Assembly: GCF_000403435.2 (NCBI RefSeq)
Contig: NZ_KE159703.1
Span: forward strand, 270,765 to 334,764
Length of the DNA: 64,000 nt
DNA from: Oscillibacter sp. 1-3
Lineage (GTDB): Bacteria; Bacillota; Clostridia; Oscillospirales; Oscillospiraceae
Direction: 5' to 3'
Part shown: piece by piece, positions 1-7,927 of the stretch
Layout of the letters: each line of letters begins with the position of its first letter
How positions within the stretch are numbered: position 1 is the stretch's first letter
The notes under the pieces: generated by a model
What the model was told of the DNA's origin: nothing
The model's input: only the letters and a program-made list of their open reading frames with translations
Database searches by the model: none
Made by a program: the position numbers and the translations under genes

Positions 1-94
1 GTTTTCAATCCGAGGCCGGACAGGGTTCCCGCGAATGGCCGAAGGCCGTTCGTGGGATGCCGGGGAGCGAGTTCGAGCCTCGCTGCCCGCTCCA
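1..94 (+). tRNA. 3' part of a tRNA-like RNA with a long variable arm (5' end outside window)
   Basis: Positions 67-83 form a perfect T-arm: stem GCGAG/CTCGC closing a 7-base loop TTCGAGC with the conserved TTCRA. An acceptor 3' strand (84-90) and TCCA (91-94) follow. Upstream, positions about 29-57 fold into a 12-bp hairpin with GAA loop, which would be a very long variable arm. TTTTCAATCC at 2-11 could be the 3' half of the anticodon loop; TCA (5-7, selenocysteine) is one reading, but TTC or CAA cannot be excluded because the 5' half is cut off. A strong terminator follows at once, which supports an RNA gene. The U before CCA is unusual for Sec, Ser or Leu tRNAs, so identity stays open. Confidence 0.42.
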
Positions 95-99
95 GGAAT

Positions 100-131
100 A
101 AAGAGACACACCGATTGGTGCGTCTCTTTTT
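100..131 (+). terminator. Intrinsic terminator of the tRNA-like RNA
   Basis: AAAGAGAC and GTCTCTTT flank a GATT loop with an inner CACC/GGTG stem, followed by a T run. It lies 6 bases after the CCA end. Confidence 0.8.
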
Positions 132-196
132 CCTGGAACTATCCGATTTTGCCCATGGGGCAAAATCGGCCGCCTGCGGGCGGGTTGATTAAAATT

Positions 197-242
197 GTGC
201 AGGAAAAACCCGCAGAGGTTTTTCCCGCACACACCCTTTTCC
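197..242 (-). repeat. REP-like palindromic unit, copy 1
   Basis: On the minus strand it reads as a GTGTGCGGGAAA...TTTCCTGCAC palindrome preceded by GGAAAAGG. The same unit recurs on the plus strand at 5811-5856 with compensating changes in the stem. Function unknown. The neighbouring 143-169 is another perfect hairpin (CCGATTTTGCCC / GGGCAAAATCGG). Confidence 0.5.
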
Positions 243-307
243 TTGCGAAACCCTTTGCCACGTACTTCTTTTGGCCGGATTTGCTTTGCTCCCTGGGATA
301 TGGGCGT

Positions 308-969
308 TTAGTCAAAAACCAGAAACTGCGCGACGGGCTCGTTTTTGTAGAGGCCGCGCACTGTTACGGATTCTCCGGGCTTTATATAATCGGTCTCCAT
401 TCCGCGGTCATAGAGCAAGGTGAATATCCGCGTCAGGTCCTCGCGCAGCTCGGGGGTCAGGATGCGGTCTGTTCCCAATGTGCGGGTGGTGCGATTGTAT
501 GCGGGCAGGATCTGTCTCGCCTGCAGGCAGACCCGCCATACACAGGAGTTTCCATAGGAGTCCACCCCGCGGATGTCCGCTCCCAGGTCCAGCATCCGCT
601 TTAAGATGAGATAGGCCCGGTCCGCCTCCTCGCGGGTGTGGAAGACCTTGATCCCGCCGTACATGGCCTGAGAGTTTACGCTCCACCGGCTGTTCATGAC
701 GGCGGCGTTGAAGCGTCGTGGAGGACGGGGGCCCGCCAGCCGCTGGCGCAGTCCTCCGCCTCCATGAAATTCACATCCGCCCCCAGGTCCAGCAGATATT
801 CCGCAATCTCCAGGCGATTCGTTTTCAGCGCCACCTGCAGGGGGGACTGTCCGTCGTCCTTTTTGGGCGGCTGCTTTGCGGTGCAGGAGATCAGCTCCGG
901 TTTTTTCTCCAGCAGCTCCCGGACTGCGGCGGTGTTGCCCTGCCGGATCGCCTGAAAGAGTTTTTTCAT
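308..969 (-). pseudogene. Ankyrin-repeat protein gene split by a single-base frameshift
   Basis: The 5' part (969-694) encodes MKKLFQAIRQGN and two ankyrin-type helices (LLEKKPELIS, LQVALKTNRLEIAEYLLDLGAD). It runs out of frame just after PVLHDA. The 3' part (697-308) continues in another frame with NSRWSVNSQAMYGG, another repeat (AYLILKRMLDLGADIRG) and a C-terminal tail. Inserting one base near 712-714 gives HDA-F-NAAVMNSRW and one continuous protein of about 220 residues, so this is one gene with a 1-base deletion, or a sequencing error, not two genes. Ankyrin repeats mediate protein contacts; the partner is unknown. The ATGA overlap at 694-697 could mimic translational coupling. Confidence 0.75.
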
Positions 970-1020
970 ATCCGTCGTCTCCTCAAAGTGCCTTCGGCGG
1001 CGCGTTCAGGCCGTGGAGGA

Positions 1021-2391
1021 TCAGCCCTCCGCCCCGTGGCCCTGGGCCCGGATGACGCTTACCACCCGATCTGCCAGCTCCTGGCACTGGTCATGGGTCT
1101 TTGCCTCCACCATCACCCGCACCAGGGGCTCCGTGCCGGACTCCCGCACCAGGATGCGGCCCGTATCGCCCAGCTCCGCCGCCGCGGCCTGAACCGCGGC
1201 CTTCACCGCCGGGTCCTCCTGGGCGGCGGTTTTGTCCTTTACCCGGACATTGATGAGCACCTGGGGATAGATGGTCACCGGCTCCGCCAGGCGGCTCAGG
1301 GACATCTTCTTGGACAGCATGGCCTCCATCAGCTTCAAAGAGGTGAGAATGCCGTCCCCGGTGCGGGCGTACTTGGAGAAGATAATGTGCCCGGACTGTT
1401 CGCCGCCGATGCGGTTGCCGTTCTGGACCATATGCTCGTAGACGTATTTGTCCCCCACGGCGGTTTTGGCGTAGCCGATTCCCGCCTCCTCCAGGGCCTT
1501 GTACAGCCCGAAGTTGCTCATGACCGTGGTCACCACTGTGTTAGTCACCAGCTTCCCCCGCTCCTTCATGTAGCGGGCGTAGATATACATGATCTTGTCC
1601 CCGTCCACCAGGGCGCCGGTCTCGTCCACGGCGAGACACCGGTCCGCGTCGCCGTCGTAGGCGAAGCCCGCGTCCATACCGTGCTCTGTCACGTACCGCT
1701 GCAGCCCCTCAATGTGGGTGGAACCGGCGTCCCGGTTGATGTTCAGCCCGTCGGGGCGGTCGTTGAGGACGTACACGTCCGCACCCAGTGCCCGGAACAC
1801 GCTGGGGGCAATGGCCCAGGCGCTGCCGTTGGCGCAGTCCAGGGCGATTTTTTTGCCCTTGAAGGAGTACACCGCCAGGGAGATCAGATACCCGATATAC
1901 CGGTTGCGTCCGGCGCTGTGGTCCACCACGGAGCCAATGCCGTCCCCGGTGGCATGGGGCAGCTCTTTCAGGGGGTGGCCGTCCGCCTCCAGGCAGCCGT
2001 CCAAGTATGCCTCCGCCAGGTCCAGGACCGCCTCGTCCATCTTCTCGCCGTCCCGGTTCAGCAGCTTGATGCCGTTGTCGTAGAAGGGATTGTGGCTGGC
2101 AGAGATCATCACGCCGCAGTCGAACCCCTCTGTCCGGGCCACATAGGATACGGAGGGCGTGGTGGTGACGTGGAGCAGGTACGCGTCCGCCCCGGAGGCG
2201 GTGAGGCCGGCGCTGAGGGCGTACTCCAGCATATAGCTGGAGCGGCGGGTATCCTTGCCCACCACCACCCGGGCGCGGTCCTCCCGGCTGTAGTACCAGC
2301 CCAAAAAGCGCCCGATCTCGTAGGCGTGATGGGCGGTGAGCCCTTCTCCCGCCTTGCCGCGGAAACCGTCTGTCCCAAAGTACTTACCCAT
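1021..2391 (-). CDS. glmM: Phosphoglucosamine mutase
   Basis: Converts glucosamine-6-phosphate to glucosamine-1-phosphate in the cytosol, the step before UDP-GlcNAc for peptidoglycan. The 456-residue length is normal for GlmM. Seen: N-terminal GTDGFRGKAGEGL, active-site loop ISASHNPF with the phosphorylated serine at about residue 99, the metal loop DGDADR, and the C-terminal phosphate-binding motif RESGTEPLVRVM. These separate it from general phosphoglucomutases. AAGGAG lies 8 bases before the ATG. It is transcribed alone, away from the purine block. A TATCATGATA palindrome sits at 2420-2429, about 29 bases upstream. Confidence 0.95.
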   Translation of the reverse strand: MGKYFGTDGFRGKAGEGLTAHHAYEIGRFLGWYYSREDRARVVVGKDTRRSSYMLEYALSAGLTASGADAYLLHVTTTPSVSYVARTEGFDCGVMISASHNPFYDNGIKLLNRDGEKMDEAVLDLAEAYLDGCLEADGHPLKELPHATGDGIGSVVDHSAGRNRYIGYLISLAVYSFKGKKIALDCANGSAWAIAPSVFRALGADVYVLNDRPDGLNINRDAGSTHIEGLQRYVTEHGMDAGFAYDGDADRCLAVDETGALVDGDKIMYIYARYMKERGKLVTNTVVTTVMSNFGLYKALEEAGIGYAKTAVGDKYVYEHMVQNGNRIGGEQSGHIIFSKYARTGDGILTSLKLMEAMLSKKMSLSRLAEPVTIYPQVLINVRVKDKTAAQEDPAVKAAVQAAAAELGDTGRILVRESGTEPLVRVMVEAKTHDQCQELADRVVSVIRAQGHGAEG

Positions 2392-2656
2392 GAAAATTCT
2401 CCTTTAGATCAGTTGTTGTTATCATGATATTACGCCGCCGTGTCCGCTGTTATGGAAATGGCGGTATTTTCCGGCTTTGGGATCAGTTTACCATAAAAAC
2501 GGGGATATGGGAAGGGAAAACGGCAAAAAGCAGTCCCTTATCGTGTCATTTTGCCGCTGTCCGGCGGCGGCTGAGAGTTTTGAGGCTGAAAATTGTGGAT
2601 TCTTTACAATTTTAGGGCCTGAAATATGCTGTTTTGTGGAATTTTGACGCGGCGCC

Positions 2657-2685
2657 TTGACAAGGTCGACCTTTTTGCGTATGCT
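2657..2685 (+). promoter_or_regulatory. Promoter of the riboswitch-controlled purine operon
   Basis: TTGACA at 2657-2662 and TATGCT at 2680-2685 with a 17-base spacer; predicted start about 2692, just before the aptamer. Confidence 0.75.
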
Positions 2686-2700
2686 GTTAGCGTACATACT

Positions 2701-2763
2701 GGCTTGTATAAGTTCATGATTGGATGAGCGTTTCTACCAACTGCCGTAACAGTTGACTACAAG
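2701..2763 (+). promoter_or_regulatory. Purine riboswitch aptamer, guanine type
   Basis: Three-way junction visible by eye: P1 CTTGTA (2703-2708) with TACAAG (2758-2763); P2 GTTCAT (2712-2717) with ATGAGC (2724-2729); P3 CAACTG (2738-2743) with CAGTTG (2750-2755). The conserved core GTTTCTACC (2730-2738) and loop CCGTAA (2744-2749) are present. The discriminating position (C74 of the family) is C2757 in GACTA, which predicts guanine or hypoxanthine rather than adenine. The downstream terminator shares the P1 3' strand, so ligand binding should block termination (an ON switch). Confidence 0.9.
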
Positions 2764-2799
2764 TTTTTGGGCTTGGCCCTGAAACTTGTGGTCTTTTTG
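2759..2799 (+). terminator. Riboswitch expression-platform terminator
   Basis: ACAAGTTT (2759-2766) pairs with AAACTTGT, inner stem GGGC/GCCC, followed by a T-rich run. The first five bases of its 5' arm are the 3' strand of aptamer P1, making the two structures mutually exclusive. Confidence 0.8.
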
Positions 2800-2948
2800 T
2801 TTCGGCGGTTTTGTTTTCCACCCTGCCGGCGAAGGAAGACTGCGGCTCTCCAATATCAGCGGACACCCTGTGCGCACAGGGCGGCTGCTCATGCACCTGT
2901 ACCGCCCGTATGATCTCACGCGGAAACCGCGTCATTGGGAGGTAACGC

Positions 2949-4304
2949 ATGAGCAGCCTTTTGATTCAAAACGCCTGGGCCGTCGTCACCTGCGACGATC
3001 GGGACAGCCTGCTGGAAAACGCCAACATCCTGATCCGGGACGGCGTCGTCGCCTATATGGGCCCCGAGCCCCAGGAGGCGGACGAGGTGCTGGATGCCAG
3101 CCGGTGCATCGTCTACCCCGGCTTAATCAACACCCACCACCACCTCTACCAGACCTTCAGCCGCAACCTGCCCCAGGTGCAGAACCTGGAGCTTTTCGAC
3201 TGGCTCACCGCCCTCTACGAGATCTGGAAGAACCTGGACGGCGAGGCCGTCTACCACAGTTCCATTGTGGGCATGGGGGAGCTGCTGAAAACCGGCTGCA
3301 CCACCGTTTTCGACCACCACTACGTCTTCCCCGGCGGCAGCTCCGGCGCCCTGCTCGACGCCCAGTTCGCCGCCGCCAGGGACCTGGGCGTCCGGATGTA
3401 CGCCTCCCGGGGGAGCATGGACCTGAGCCGCAAGGATGGCGGCCTGCCGCCGGACAGTGTGGTCCAGACGGTGGACGAGATCCTGCGGGACTGCCGGCGG
3501 GCGGTGGAGAAGTACCACGACCCCTCGTTTAACTCCATGGGAATGGTGGCTCTGGCCCCCTGTTCCCCATTCAGCGTCTCGGCGGAGCTGCTGCGGCAGT
3601 CCGCCCTGCTGGCCCGGAGCCTGGGCGTGCGGCTCCACACCCATCTCTGCGAGACAAAGGACGAGGAGAACTATGTCCTGGAGAAGTACGGCAAACGCCC
3701 CCTGGCCTATATGGAGGACCTGGGCTGGGTGGGCCCGGACGTCTGGTACGCCCACGGAATCCACTTCAACGATGAGGAGCTGAAGCTGCTGGTGGACACC
3801 GGAACCGGCGTGGCCCACTGCCCCATCTCCAACATGAAGCTCTCCTCCGGCGTGTGCCGCATCCCGGAGATGCTGTCCCTGGGGGTACCTGTGGGCCTGG
3901 CGGTGGACGGCAGCGCCAGCAACGACGGCTCCAATCTCCTGGAGGAGCTGCGGGCGGCTTACCTGCTCCACCGGCTCCGCTCCAGCGAAAGGGCCCCCAG
4001 CGGGTACGACCTGCTGAAAATCGCCACCCGAGGCAGCGCCCGGGTGCTGGGCCGGGAGGACATCGGGTGTCTGGAACCCGGCAGGGCCGGAGACCTCTTC
4101 CTGATCCGCCGGGACCGGCTGGAGCTGGTGGGGGCGGACCTGGACGTGCGGTCCATGCTGGGCACCGTGGGCTTCAAGGGGCCGGTGGACTATACCGTGG
4201 TCAACGGCAGAGTCGTGGTGAGAGAAGGACGTCTCACCGGCATCGACGAGGAGCGGGCAGTCCGGGAGGCCCGGAGCTGCGCCGAGGCATATCTGAACCG
4301 CTGA
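2949..4304 (+). CDS. 8-oxoguanine / guanine deaminase (amidohydrolase family)
   Basis: A 451-residue zinc amidohydrolase of the COG0402 group, which hydrolytically deaminates purine-type rings in the cytosol. Metal ligands appear in order: HHH at 63-65 (NTHHHLYQTFSRNLP), HTHLCE, YAHGIHF, and the late DGSASNDGSNL with the catalytic Asp. HHHLYQTFSRNLP and DGSASNDGSN are the signatures I associate with 8-oxoguanine deaminase and the related atrazine-type hydrolases. The product would be urate from 8-oxoguanine, or xanthine from guanine. A guanine-type riboswitch upstream and an NCS2 permease downstream (59-base gap) support a purine substrate. AGGT lies 6 bases before the ATG. Exact substrate unproven; an s-triazine or isocytosine deaminase is the alternative. 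Confidence 0.82.
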   Translation: MSSLLIQNAWAVVTCDDRDSLLENANILIRDGVVAYMGPEPQEADEVLDASRCIVYPGLINTHHHLYQTFSRNLPQVQNLELFDWLTALYEIWKNLDGEAVYHSSIVGMGELLKTGCTTVFDHHYVFPGGSSGALLDAQFAAARDLGVRMYASRGSMDLSRKDGGLPPDSVVQTVDEILRDCRRAVEKYHDPSFNSMGMVALAPCSPFSVSAELLRQSALLARSLGVRLHTHLCETKDEENYVLEKYGKRPLAYMEDLGWVGPDVWYAHGIHFNDEELKLLVDTGTGVAHCPISNMKLSSGVCRIPEMLSLGVPVGLAVDGSASNDGSNLLEELRAAYLLHRLRSSERAPSGYDLLKIATRGSARVLGREDIGCLEPGRAGDLFLIRRDRLELVGADLDVRSMLGTVGFKGPVDYTVVNGRVVVREGRLTGIDEERAVREARSCAEAYLNR

Positions 4305-4319
4305 GCGAATCAAAAACTC

Positions 4320-4346
4320 GCTCCGCGGGGAAGCCTTCCGCGGAGC
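4320..4346 (+). other. Intercistronic hairpin between deaminase and permease
   Basis: CTCCGCGG (4321-4328) pairs with CCGCGGAG (4338-4345). There is no T run, so it is more likely an mRNA-processing or stability element than a terminator. Confidence 0.5.
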
Positions 4347-4363
4347 TACGGGAGGAAAACAGT

Positions 4364-5737
4364 ATGAACACTGATCGGAAAACCACGCGCGAGCAGGACC
4401 GGAAAATGGTCTATGAGCTGGACGGCCGTCCCAGCCTCCCCACCGCCGTCCCCCTGGGACTCCAGCATGTTTTGGCTATGTTCACGTCAAACCTGGCTCC
4501 CATCCTCATTGTGGCCTCGGTCTGCGGCCTCTCCGGTGCGGATACGGTGACCATGGTCCAGTGCGCCATGTTTGTCTCCGGCCTCACCACCTTCATTCAG
4601 CTCTATCCCCTGCGGCTGGGAAGCCGCTATCAGGTGGGGGCCCGGCTTCCCATCGTCATGGGAACCTCCTTCACCTTTGTGCCCACCGCCTCCGCCGTGG
4701 GCGCGGCGGGCGGCATTGGGGCCGTGCTGGGCGGATGTCTGGCGGGGAGCCTGGTGGAGGTCTTCATGGGCTTTTTCTACAAGTACATCCGCCGCTTCTT
4801 CCCGCCGCTGGTGGTGGGCTGCACCCTGGTGACCATCGGCGTGAACCTGCTGGGCATCGGCGTGGACTACTTCGCCGGCGGATCCGGCGCGGCGGACTAC
4901 GGCTCCCTGAAAAATCTGGCCGTGGCCTCCTTCGTGCTGGTGATCGTCATTCTGCTCCAGCGCTTCGGGAAGGGCCTTGCCAAAAACGCCGCCATTTTGA
5001 TCGGTCTGGCGGCGGGCTACATTCTGGCTGCGGTTCTGGGTATGGTGGACACCGCCCCCATGGCGGAGGCCGCCTGGTTCGGACTGCCCCTGCCCCTCCA
5101 GTTCCACATGGAGTTCCAGCCTGCCGCTATTATGAGCTTCGCGGCGCTGTTCATCACCTCGGGCCTGGAGACCATCGGCAACACCTCCGGCATCACCATG
5201 GCGGGCTTTGACCGGGAGGCCACGGAGCGGGAAACCTCCGGCGCCATCCTGGCGGACGCCCTGGGCTCTACCACCGCCGCGGTTTTCAACGCCCTGCCCA
5301 ACACGGCCTTCGGCCAGAACGCGGGCATTGTGGCCATGACGAGAGTGGTGAACCGCTGGTGCATCGCCACCGGGGCCTTCATTCTGATGGTCTCCGGCTT
5401 CTTCCCCAAGCTGGGAGCCATTTTCTCCGCCATCCCCAACGCCGTCCTGGGCGGCGCCATTATCACCGTCTTCGGCATGATTTTAATCAACGGCATCAAG
5501 ATGATCGCCAAGGCGGGTTTCAGTGAGCGGAATATCCTGGTGATGGGACTGACCTTCGTCTTCGGCATCGGCGTCCCCGCCCACCCGGAGGCCGTGGCCC
5601 AGCTCCCCGGCTTTATCCGCTTTATCTTCAACGACGCCGTCACCGCCACCTGTATTGTGGCCATTATCGCCAATGTCCTGTTCCCCATGCGGGATCAGGA
5701 GGACATTGAAAAGGCGAAAGAGGCTATGATGGGCTGA
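4364..5737 (+). CDS. NCS2-family purine permease (xanthine / urate type)
   Basis: A 457-residue membrane symporter with about 12-14 hydrophobic segments. Typical nucleobase-cation-symporter-2 features are LQHVLAMFTSNLAPILIV near the N-terminus, the central QVGARLPIVMGTSFTFVP, and the substrate segment GLETIGNTSGITMAG followed by ALPNTAFGQNAGIV. The QN pair there is common in xanthine and urate carriers. The start is chosen at 4364 after GGGAGGAAAAC; an upstream in-frame opening overlaps the deaminase and lacks a ribosome site. It is co-transcribed with the deaminase and so probably under the same riboswitch, feeding it substrate or handling its product. Xanthine versus urate cannot be settled from sequence alone. 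Confidence 0.85.
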   Translation: MNTDRKTTREQDRKMVYELDGRPSLPTAVPLGLQHVLAMFTSNLAPILIVASVCGLSGADTVTMVQCAMFVSGLTTFIQLYPLRLGSRYQVGARLPIVMGTSFTFVPTASAVGAAGGIGAVLGGCLAGSLVEVFMGFFYKYIRRFFPPLVVGCTLVTIGVNLLGIGVDYFAGGSGAADYGSLKNLAVASFVLVIVILLQRFGKGLAKNAAILIGLAAGYILAAVLGMVDTAPMAEAAWFGLPLPLQFHMEFQPAAIMSFAALFITSGLETIGNTSGITMAGFDREATERETSGAILADALGSTTAAVFNALPNTAFGQNAGIVAMTRVVNRWCIATGAFILMVSGFFPKLGAIFSAIPNAVLGGAIITVFGMILINGIKMIAKAGFSERNILVMGLTFVFGIGVPAHPEAVAQLPGFIRFIFNDAVTATCIVAIIANVLFPMRDQEDIEKAKEAMMG

Positions 5738-5750
5738 GCAGACAGATGAG

Positions 5751-5777
5751 GAGGGCCTCCGCAAAGTGGAGGCCCTC
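5751..5777. other. GAGGGCCTCCGC hairpin, first of two
   Basis: A 12-bp stem with AAA loop between the convergent permeases. The T run expected of a terminator is weak on both strands. The same stem recurs at 5903-5929. Confidence 0.5.
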
Positions 5778-5810
5778 ACACTGTCAAAAAATGCTGGAGG
5801 TTTCGTCAAC

Positions 5811-5856
5811 GGAAAGGAAGGGTGTGTGCGGGAAACCCAAGAGGGGTTTCCTGCGC
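5811..5856 (+). repeat. REP-like palindromic unit, copy 2
   Basis: GGGTGTGTGCGGGAAACC then a GGTTTCCTGCGC arm; homologous to 197-242 in opposite orientation. Confidence 0.5.
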
Positions 5857-5871
5857 TATTGAAATCTACAG

Positions 5872-5929
5872 CAGCTTGTCGAAATTACTTTTTCGACAAG
5901 CTGAGGGCCTCCGCTTTGCGGAGGCCCTC
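5872..5929. other. Twin hairpins between convergent permease genes
   Basis: CAGCTTGTCGAAA / TTTCGACAAGCTG (5872-5903), directly followed by GAGGGCCTCCGC-TTT-GCGGAGGCCCTC (5903-5929). They probably serve to end transcription from both sides. Confidence 0.5.
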
Positions 5930-5960
5930 CTTTGGTATTCTGATAAAATCCGGTTTTCCG

Positions 5961-7382
5961 TCAGACGATCAGGAAGAACTTCACCAGGAACAGGGCGGAG
6001 ATGACATAGGTGAGGGCGGATACGTCCTTGGCCTTGCCGCTGAACACCTTGATGACGGTGAAGGAGATAAGCCCCAGACCGATAGCGTGGCCGATGGAGC
6101 CGGAGACGGGCATGCCGATGAGCATCAGCGCCACGGGGACCATCTGGTCCATGTCGTCAAAGTCCACGTTCTTGAGGCCCATGAGCATCAGCACGCCCAC
6201 GTAGATCAGCGCGGCGGAGGTGGCGGCGGCGGGGATCACGGCGGCGATGGGGGCGATGAACATGCAGGCCAGGAACAGCACGCCGGTGGTGAGGGCGGTG
6301 AGGCCCGTGCGGCCGCCAGCCTCTACACCGGAGGCGGACTCCACGAAGGTGGTGACGGTGGAGGTGCCGCAGCAGGCGCCGGCCACGGTGCCCACGGCGT
6401 CGGAGAGCAGCGCCTCCTTCATGTTGGGCATATTGCCCTCCCTGTCCACCATGCCGGCCCGGGAGGCGGTGCCCACCAGGGTGCCGATGGTGTCAAACAT
6501 GTCGATCATGCAGAAGGTGATGACCAACGTGATGGCGGTGAACCAGCCGATGTCCAAAAAGCCCTGGAAGTTGAACTTGAACAGGGTGGTGGAGGCCATG
6601 TCGGCAAAGGGGGGCACGAAGGACGCCGTGGACAGTGAGGCGAAGGGATTGGTCCCCAGGAAGACGGCGGAGCCGGCCCAGTAGATGACGGAGGCCGCCA
6701 GCATGCCCAGCAGCACTGCCGCCTTGATGCCCTTCTTGGCCAGGATGACGATGACGAAGAGGCCGATGAACATGGTGACCACGGAGAGGATCATGGCGCT
6801 GTACCCCGAGCCCATGGAGGTCTGGGCCACGCTGGGGGTCAGGGCGCCGAAGAAGTCCCGCATGACAAAGAAGGGGCCGCCGGTCTCGGAGTAGACGCCG
6901 GCGTTGGACCCGAGGCCGATGTTCATCAGCATGATGCCGATGGCGGGGGCGATGCCCAGGCGCACGCCCAGGGGGATGGCCTCCATGATCTTCTCCCGGA
7001 TGTTCAGGATGGAGAGGACGATGAAGACGATGCCCTCGATGAGGATGATGACCAGGGCGGCCTGGAAGCTCTCCACATAGCTCATGCCGGTGAGGCCGGC
7101 GATGTTGGCGGCCACCACGGCGAAGAAGCTGTTGAGGCCCATGCCGGGGGCCAGGGCAAAGGGCTTGTTGGCCAGGAAGGCCATGCAGAACATACCGATG
7201 GCGGAGGCGATGCAGGTGGCCAGGAACACGCCGTTCCACAGGGAGGACCCCGCGTCAAAGTTTGTCAGCAGATTGGGGTTCAGTGCGATGATGTACGCCA
7301 TGGTCATAAAGGTCGTCAATCCGGCCAGGATTTCCGTGCGTACAGTGGTGCCGTTTTCTCTCAGCTTGAAAAAGTTTTCCAT
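5961..7382 (-). CDS. AzgA/PbuG-type NCS2 purine permease (guanine/hypoxanthine)
   Basis: A 473-residue membrane protein starting MENFFKLRENGTTVRTEILAGLTTFMTMAYIIALNP, the hallmark N-terminus of the AzgA/PbuG branch. GMGLNSFF, the GTAS/TVTTFVESASGVEAGGRTGLTAL segment and about 12-13 membrane helices follow, so the fold is NCS2 but the subgroup differs from the permease at 4364. Family members import hypoxanthine, guanine or adenine by proton symport. It faces the riboswitch operon convergently and has its own promoter. No aptamer is visible in its leader, so it is not obviously under the same control. Confidence 0.88.
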   Translation of the reverse strand: MENFFKLRENGTTVRTEILAGLTTFMTMAYIIALNPNLLTNFDAGSSLWNGVFLATCIASAIGMFCMAFLANKPFALAPGMGLNSFFAVVAANIAGLTGMSYVESFQAALVIILIEGIVFIVLSILNIREKIMEAIPLGVRLGIAPAIGIMLMNIGLGSNAGVYSETGGPFFVMRDFFGALTPSVAQTSMGSGYSAMILSVVTMFIGLFVIVILAKKGIKAAVLLGMLAASVIYWAGSAVFLGTNPFASLSTASFVPPFADMASTTLFKFNFQGFLDIGWFTAITLVITFCMIDMFDTIGTLVGTASRAGMVDREGNMPNMKEALLSDAVGTVAGACCGTSTVTTFVESASGVEAGGRTGLTALTTGVLFLACMFIAPIAAVIPAAATSAALIYVGVLMLMGLKNVDFDDMDQMVPVALMLIGMPVSGSIGHAIGLGLISFTVIKVFSGKAKDVSALTYVISALFLVKFFLIV

Positions 7383-7447
7383 AACGCTCCCTCTCTTTCA
7401 TTTCTCACGGTGCCGGTTGGTATAACTACACAAGTTTTCCTGAAATC

Positions 7448-7476
7448 ATCATACCACACATTGGCAGATAATACAA
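7448..7476 (-). promoter_or_regulatory. Promoter of the AzgA-type permease
   Basis: Minus strand: TTGTAT (7476-7471), 17-base spacer, TATGAT (7453-7448), about 65 bases before the ATG. Confidence 0.6.
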
Positions 7477-7648
7477 GAACTTTCTGCGGCGCTGGAAAAT
7501 CTGCCCTTTTTATGGTTTGCCTTGCGATCTGGACGCCGGCGGCTGTATGAGAATCGCAGCTTGAAGCCGAGAGCCGGCCGTGGTATCATTCAGGGCGGCA
7601 AATCGGAAGTTGAAACAGAGCTCTATCAAAGAAGGTCGTTTTACCATG

Positions 7649-7670
7649 GACTATTTTCAAACAAGGCCTA
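7649..7670 (+). repeat. Solitary right end of MITE-like family 1
   Basis: GACTATTTTCAAACAAGG is the inverted mirror of the left end of the full copy that follows. The two abut, giving a 15-bp perfect palindrome. It reads as the remnant of a second insertion. Confidence 0.6.
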
Positions 7671-7832
7671 GGCCCTGTTTGAAAATAGTCAAAACGCCCA
7701 AACGGTGGATCTTTATCCGCCGCTCTGCGTTAAATGTTCTTGCCGGGCGTCAGCCCGCCTGCAAAAATCTGCCTTGATTGGCGAAAACATCTCTCGCCGT
7801 TGGGCATTCCGCCTTTTTTCAAACAAGGTCTA
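7669..7832 (+). mobile_element. MITE-like element, family 1, copy A (164 bp)
   Basis: Begins TAGGCCCTGTTTGAAAA and ends in its inverse (TTTTTTCAAACAAGGTCTA). The interior carries AAAACGCCCAAACGGTGGAT, CCGGGCGTCAGCCCGCC and TGGCGAAAACATCTCTCGCC. The same 164-bp unit occurs at 63344-63507 (nearly identical), 35935-36098 (inverted) and 38347-38511 (diverged). It has no coding capacity worth calling. Confidence 0.85.
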
Positions 7833-7927
7833 AGCGTATTCTGCGGCGGAAGGCGGGTGTTCATCCCCACCAGATCATTTTTGAGCAAGAGAACGCCGTA
7901 AATACCTGCATCACTTGGGAGGACAAA

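Noticed and set aside
718..2427. Long plus-strand frame over glmM
   Set aside because: Antisense shadow of glmM with low-complexity translation. The same reasoning removes the other long frames opposite known genes.
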